From the NCBI GenBank assembly GCA_021789435.1, contig JAJYJO010000017.1, forward strand, positions 1 through 35,354: a stretch of 35,354 bases of DNA, written 5' to 3'. The notes under the pieces were generated by a model. That model searched no databases. It worked only from the letters and a program-made list of their open reading frames with translations, and had not been told where the DNA came from. Position numbers and translations under genes: made by a program. This stretch comes from Chloroflexota bacterium. Lineage in GTDB: Bacteria > Chloroflexota > Limnocylindria > Limnocylindrales > CSP1-4. Each line of letters opens with the position of its first letter. The first letter of the stretch is position 1. Shown in pieces: positions 31,575-35,354 of this stretch.

Positions 31575-32366
31575 ATGGAGATGGAGTTCCGCGACACCAG
31601 CCATCGCGGCCGGTACATCATCGTCCTCGGCATCGTGCTCGCCCTGGCGGCGGGGGGCGGAGCCTTCTACCTGATCAACCAGGCCCAGCAGCAGGCCGGC
31701 GGCATCGGCCTGCCGAAGGTCACGGTCATTGCCGCGGCGCGCCCGATCGCGGCCCGCAAGACGATCGAGGCGGCCGACCTCACGACCATCCAGGTGATCG
31801 CCGACCAGACCAACGCCTCGGCCTTCACCAACCCTGACCAGGCCGTCGGTCGCGTGGCCGGGATCGATATCCTGCAGGGCGAGCTGCTCAGCCCGAACCT
31901 GCTCGCCTCTTCGGTGGCCGGCGGCCAGTTCTCCATCCTGGGTCCGGGCGAGACGATCGCGCCCGGCAGCCCGGCCTGGCGGGCGATCTCGCTCAACGTC
32001 CCCGACGACCGGGCCGTCGGCGGCCAGATCCAGGCGGGCGAGAACGTGGACGTCTTCGTCACCGTGACGGTGAACGTGGACCAGAAGGCGCTCGCCAACA
32101 GCGCCTACTACACCGACAAGTCGACCAAGCTGACCTACCAGGACGTCCCGGTGCTCGCCAAGAGCGGGACCTTCTACATCATCAAGGTGGACGAGGCGAC
32201 GGCCGAGCAGATCGCCCACCTCCAGGCGAGCGGCACGGCCGCGTTCAGCCTGGCCCTCCGGCCCGAGAGCGACACCCGCCAGGTGGACACGAGCAAGCTC
32301 GGCGAGACGACCAACCAGATCATCCAGGAGTACGGGCTGCCGATCCCGCAGGCCTATCCGCGCTGA
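31575..32366 (+). CDS. cpaB: Flp pilus assembly protein CpaB/RcpC
   Basis: The 263-residue protein has one N-terminal transmembrane helix (about residues 14-35), an SAF domain (VTVIAAARPIAARKTIEAADL...GRVAGIDILQGELLSPNLL, about 49-110) and a C-terminal CpaB domain with RAISLNVPDDRAVGGQIQAGENVDVFVTV. CpaB/RcpC supports assembly of Flp pili in the Tad apparatus. GGAGG lies nine bases before the ATG at 31575; an ATG two codons on is a minor alternative. The last 13 bases overlap the 3' end of coaE on the opposite strand. The Tad ATPase and platform genes are not in the window. Confidence 0.9.
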   Translation: MEMEFRDTSHRGRYIIVLGIVLALAAGGGAFYLINQAQQQAGGIGLPKVTVIAAARPIAARKTIEAADLTTIQVIADQTNASAFTNPDQAVGRVAGIDILQGELLSPNLLASSVAGGQFSILGPGETIAPGSPAWRAISLNVPDDRAVGGQIQAGENVDVFVTVTVNVDQKALANSAYYTDKSTKLTYQDVPVLAKSGTFYIIKVDEATAEQIAHLQASGTAAFSLALRPESDTRQVDTSKLGETTNQIIQEYGLPIPQAYPR

Positions 32367-33181
32367 GCGTCGCGGCGTGGTCGGCGGCCCGCGATCCCGG
32401 CACTCGGGGGAGGCGGCGACTCCATCTCCGCGCCGCTGACCCGGCGCGCCTCCCGGTCCGCCGGTCCGGCCCCGTCGTCGGACCGGCGGACCCCTGCCTG
32501 GGCGGGATCGAGGTCCGGATCCGGGGCCGTCCGCGCGCCGGCCGTATGGGCGGCCAGGGCCTTCTCATAGGCGGCGGCCACCGCCCGCTCGGCCGCCTCG
32601 GGCGGGCCGTCGGTGCGGATGAGCCGCGTCGCCACCGGCTGGAGCCGGGCGGCCAGGTCTCCCTGGGCCGCGATCCGCTGCTCAGCGTCGCCGACCGGCC
32701 AGCCCCGGGAGCGCAACCGTTCGCGCTGGTCCTGCGGTCTGCAGGTCACGACCCAGACCTCGTCGCAGACGGCGGCCAGGCCCGACTCGACGAGCTTGAT
32801 CGCCTCCAGGACGACGGCCGGGGCGCCGGCCTCCTCGGCCTGGGCGAGGGCCGCCACGATCAGGCGCCGGACGGCCGGATGGACGATCGCCTCGAGATCG
32901 CCCAGGGCGGACGGGTCCGAGAAGACGAGGCGGCCCAGGGCGGCCCGGTCCAGGCTGCCGTCCGGCCGGCGGAACGCCTCGCCGAAGCGGGCGATCACCG
33001 CTTCCAGCGCGGGCTCGCCGGGAGCGGTCGCCCGGTGGGCCAACCCGTCGGCATCGACGACCTGCGCCCCCCGCGCGGCCAGCCAGCCGGCGACGGTGGT
33101 CTTGCCGCAGCCGATGGGTCCGGTCAGTCCGATCCGGAGCGCCCGTCCCACCGGCGGGCCGCCCGCCTCGTCCCGGGTCAC
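32354..33181 (-). CDS. coaE: Dephospho-CoA kinase with C-terminal tail
   Basis: The 275-residue enzyme phosphorylates dephospho-CoA, the last step of coenzyme A synthesis. It has Walker A GLTGPIGCGKTT (18-29), VVDADGLAH (41-49), FSDPSALGDLEAIVHP (87-102), the lid-like CRPQDQRERLRSRGW (147-161) and RIAAQ (169-173). The P-loop reads GPIGCGKT where GGIGSGKS is common. CoaE is usually about 200 residues; here about 65 disordered Pro/Arg/Asp-rich residues follow. The GTG at 33181 overlaps the ABC-F stop by four bases (GTGA), so translation is likely coupled. The longer open frame upstream only runs antisense or out of frame within the ABC-F gene. Confidence 0.9.
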   Translation of the reverse strand: MTRDEAGGPPVGRALRIGLTGPIGCGKTTVAGWLAARGAQVVDADGLAHRATAPGEPALEAVIARFGEAFRRPDGSLDRAALGRLVFSDPSALGDLEAIVHPAVRRLIVAALAQAEEAGAPAVVLEAIKLVESGLAAVCDEVWVVTCRPQDQRERLRSRGWPVGDAEQRIAAQGDLAARLQPVATRLIRTDGPPEAAERAVAAAYEKALAAHTAGARTAPDPDLDPAQAGVRRSDDGAGPADREARRVSGAEMESPPPPSAGIAGRRPRRDAQRG

Positions 33182-35271
33182 GGCGCGGCTTCCTCCAGGG
33201 CCAGCCAGTCCTCCTCGGCCGCCGCCAGGGCCCGCTCCACGTCCGCCAGCTCGCTCGTGACGCGCCGCAGCTCCACGTAGTTGGACCCGACGGACGGATC
33301 CGCCAGGGCCAGCTCCAGGTGGCTCTTGCGGAGGCCGAGGCGCGTCAGGTCCCCTTCCACCGCGGCCTTGCGCCGGCGATAGGCGTCCTTGGAGAGTCGT
33401 GGCCGCCGCGCCGCCGGGGCAGCGGGGACAGCGGGTGCCCGCGCCGCGGGGACCGGTGCCACCGCCGGACCTGCGGCCAGACGATCCGCCCGCGCCTGGG
33501 CCGCCCGCGCCTGGGCCGCCCGCGCGTCGGTCGCCCGTGGCCGGCGCCCCGCCGCCGGCGCTCCTTCGCCCGGCCGGAGCCGGAGTGCCTCCGCCTCGGC
33601 CGCCCCCCGGACCGTCCAGCCCTCGGTGACGGCCGACCGCCAGGCGCGGTAGCCGCCCTCGAACGGAACGGCCTGGCCATCGTCCACCACCCACAGCTGC
33701 CCGCAGACGTTCTCCAGCAGGCGCCGATCGTGGCTCACCACCAGGAGCGTCGCCTCGCCCTCCCGGAGGAACTCCTCGATCGCCTCCCGGGCGGGGATGT
33801 CCAGGTGGTTGGTCGGCTCGTCGAGGAGGAGCAGGTTCGACGGCAGCAGCCCGAGCAGCGCCAGCTCCAGCCGCGAACGCTCGCCGCCGGAGAGCGCCCG
33901 GACCTCCTTGAAGACGTCGTCACCACGGAAGAGGAAGCGGGCCAGGTGCGCCCGCGCCTGGCCGGGAGGGAGCGGCAGCTCCTCGAGGACCGCGTCGAGG
34001 ACGGTCGCGCCGGGCAGGGCGGCGTCGCGCAGCTGCGCCAGGTAGCCGATCTGGACCTTGCCGCCCAGGACCAGCTCCCCGTCGAGCGGCGGGAGCTCCC
34101 CGGCGATGGTGCGCAGGAGGGTCGTCTTGCCGGCGCCGTTCGGGCCGACGATCCCGACCCGCTCGCCCCGCCGCAGCTCCAGGAACGGCACGCGCGCCAC
34201 GACGGTCGCCGGCTCCTCGAGCGGGCCCTCACCGTCCGGGTCGGAACCCGGCCGCGGCCGGGGGCCGTAGCCGACGACCAGTTCGCGGGCCCGGACGACC
34301 AGCTCGGCCGATCGGACCACCTCGCCGGCGGCCCGACCGGCATTCGGGAGGCGAAGGCTCGGCCCCTCGCGCGGCGCCTCGATCGGGCTCAGGGCCGCCA
34401 GCCGCGCCTCGTGCTCGTGCATCTTGGTGTAGTCGCGGTGGCTCCGGTAGCGCTGGATCAACTCCCGCTCGCGGGCGATCCTGGCGGCCACTGTGTCGGC
34501 CTCCCGCCCCCGGCGCAGGTCGCGCTCCTCGCGCTGGCGGTGGTAGGCGCTGTAGTCGCCGCGGAAGACGGCGAGCCGACGGTCGCGCAGCTCCCAGATC
34601 CGGCCGACGGTCCCGTCCAGGAAAGCCCGGTCGTGGGAGGCGACGACAAAGGCCCGGTCGCGCCGGCGGAGTCGCTCCTCGAGCCACTCCAGGGCGGCGA
34701 GATCCAGGTGGTTGGTCGGCTCGTCGAGGAGAAGCAGGTCGGGGTCCGCGATCAGCAGGCGCGCCAGCGCCGCCCGCGTCTGCTCGCCGCCCGATAGGCC
34801 GTCCGGCGGGCGGACCCATTGGTCGCGGGCGAAGCCGAGCCCGGAGAGGGCTTCGTCGACCCGCTGGTCGAGCGTGTAGCCACCCAGGGCGTCGAAGCGG
34901 TGCTGGAGCTCCGCGTAGCGGCCGCCGGTCACCCGGCCGCTGCGCTCGAGCTCGGCCAGCTCCACCTCCAGGCGCTGGAGCTCCTCCGCCCCGCCCCGGA
35001 CCGCGCTCCGCAGGTCGGGTGCGGTCGTCACGTCCGCGTCGAAGTGGGCCTCCTGGGCGAGCAGGCCGACGCGAAGGCCGCGCTTGTGCTGGACCTCGCC
35101 GCGGTCCGGCTCGTCCAGGCCGGCGACGACCCGCAGGAGGGTCGTCTTGCCGGCTCCGTTCGGACCGACCAGGCCGATCCGCTCGCCGGCGGAGATGGCG
35201 GCATCGACCCCGTCGAGGATCACCAGGGTGCCGACTTCCCGGACGACTCCCGCAAGGCGGACGAGCGACAC
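33178..35271 (-). CDS. ABC-F family ATPase
   Basis: The 697-residue protein has two ABC modules and no membrane segment, the ABC-F architecture of ribosome-associated translation factors and antibiotic-resistance proteins. Module 1: GPNGAGKTT (36-44), LSGGEQTR (159-166), LLLLDEPTNHLDL (179-191). Module 2: GPNGAGKTT (376-384), LSGGERSR (460-467), LLLLDEPTNHLDI (480-492). The linker between them (about 230-300) is charged and helical, with SAYHRQREER as the usual start. An Ala/Pro-rich linker (570-625) leads to a coiled coil (627-695). The GTG at 35271 is chosen because GGAG lies six bases upstream; an upstream GTG at 35316 is possible but has no such site. Confidence 0.9.
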   Translation of the reverse strand: MSLVRLAGVVREVGTLVILDGVDAAISAGERIGLVGPNGAGKTTLLRVVAGLDEPDRGEVQHKRGLRVGLLAQEAHFDADVTTAPDLRSAVRGGAEELQRLEVELAELERSGRVTGGRYAELQHRFDALGGYTLDQRVDEALSGLGFARDQWVRPPDGLSGGEQTRAALARLLIADPDLLLLDEPTNHLDLAALEWLEERLRRRDRAFVVASHDRAFLDGTVGRIWELRDRRLAVFRGDYSAYHRQREERDLRRGREADTVAARIARERELIQRYRSHRDYTKMHEHEARLAALSPIEAPREGPSLRLPNAGRAAGEVVRSAELVVRARELVVGYGPRPRPGSDPDGEGPLEEPATVVARVPFLELRRGERVGIVGPNGAGKTTLLRTIAGELPPLDGELVLGGKVQIGYLAQLRDAALPGATVLDAVLEELPLPPGQARAHLARFLFRGDDVFKEVRALSGGERSRLELALLGLLPSNLLLLDEPTNHLDIPAREAIEEFLREGEATLLVVSHDRRLLENVCGQLWVVDDGQAVPFEGGYRAWRSAVTEGWTVRGAAEAEALRLRPGEGAPAAGRRPRATDARAAQARAAQARADRLAAGPAVAPVPAARAPAVPAAPAARRPRLSKDAYRRRKAAVEGDLTRLGLRKSHLELALADPSVGSNYVELRRVTSELADVERALAAAEEDWLALEEAAP

Positions 35272-35277
35272 GTCAGG

Positions 35278-35281
35278 CTCC
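35278..35281 (-). promoter_or_regulatory. ribosome binding site deciding the ABC-F start
   Basis: GGAG on the minus strand ends six bases before the GTG at 35271. It supports this start over the GTG at 35316. Confidence 0.55.
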
Positions 35282-35354
35282 GGGGCCGGCTGGCAGGCTC
35301 GGTGGGCGCGTCCCACGCGCCGCGGCCGCGGGTCCGGGCGGAGGGGCCGCGGCC

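Overview
The window is a gene-dense, very GC-rich stretch of a bacterial chromosome. It holds 25 protein-coding genes and no rRNA, tRNA, CRISPR array or recognisable insertion sequence. The gene set suggests a Gram-positive-type cell organisation without outer-membrane genes: a rapZ-yvcK-whiA cluster, a YvcK with an N-terminal membrane anchor, separate SecD and SecF, CpaB/TadE-type pilus genes and a lipoprotein beta-propeller. Together with the extreme GC content this fits a high-GC Chloroflexota (for example the Limnocylindria / Ellin6529 group). That placement is inference; a high-GC actinobacterium is the main alternative.

Layout. (1) Bases 1-412 are non-coding and rich in short tandem repeats, with two copies of a 20-bp palindrome. 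(2) Bases 413-13400 carry eleven minus-strand genes, in transcription order uvrC, secD, secF, recJ, a PD40 propeller protein, pyrF, tatA, tatC, rapZ, yvcK, whiA. Several are joined by 4-8 base overlaps (secD/secF, recJ/PD40, rapZ/yvcK). (3) Bases 13546-17262 encode a 1238-residue secreted enzyme that fuses an alkaline-phosphatase-superfamily phosphodiesterase to a 5'-nucleotidase. It is divergent from a short UvrD-like helicase (17678-19357), and the 415-base region between them holds two palindromes. (4) Bases 19396-23793 (minus) hold uvrA, a DUF6941-like protein, an unknown small protein and a DUF4282 membrane protein. (5) Bases 23960-28730 (minus) hold uvrB, a YCF48/BNR-type lipoprotein and a HicB-like/DinB-like/GNAT fusion. 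(6) Bases 28932-32366 (plus) hold a partial Flp/Tad pilus locus (TadE, TadG-like with Ig-like domains, CpaB). (7) Bases 32354-35271 (minus) hold an ABC-F ATPase and coaE.

Functional themes are nucleotide excision repair (UvrA, UvrB and UvrC plus a UvrD-like helicase and RecJ within about 22 kb), protein export (SecDF, TatAC), envelope or metabolic regulation (RapZ/YvcK/WhiA), pyrimidine and CoA synthesis, and secreted or surface proteins.

The most noteworthy non-coding signals are two. A palindrome, TTATGCGGTGACTCGCATAA, is found only in the two long intergenic regions. A TANNNT -10-like hexamer lies 6-9 bases before the start codon of six genes, suggesting leaderless transcription. No clearly new defence or mobile system is visible; the best novelty candidates are the phosphodiesterase-nucleotidase fusion, the HicB-DinB-GNAT fusion, the low-complexity insert in SecF and the dispersed palindrome.
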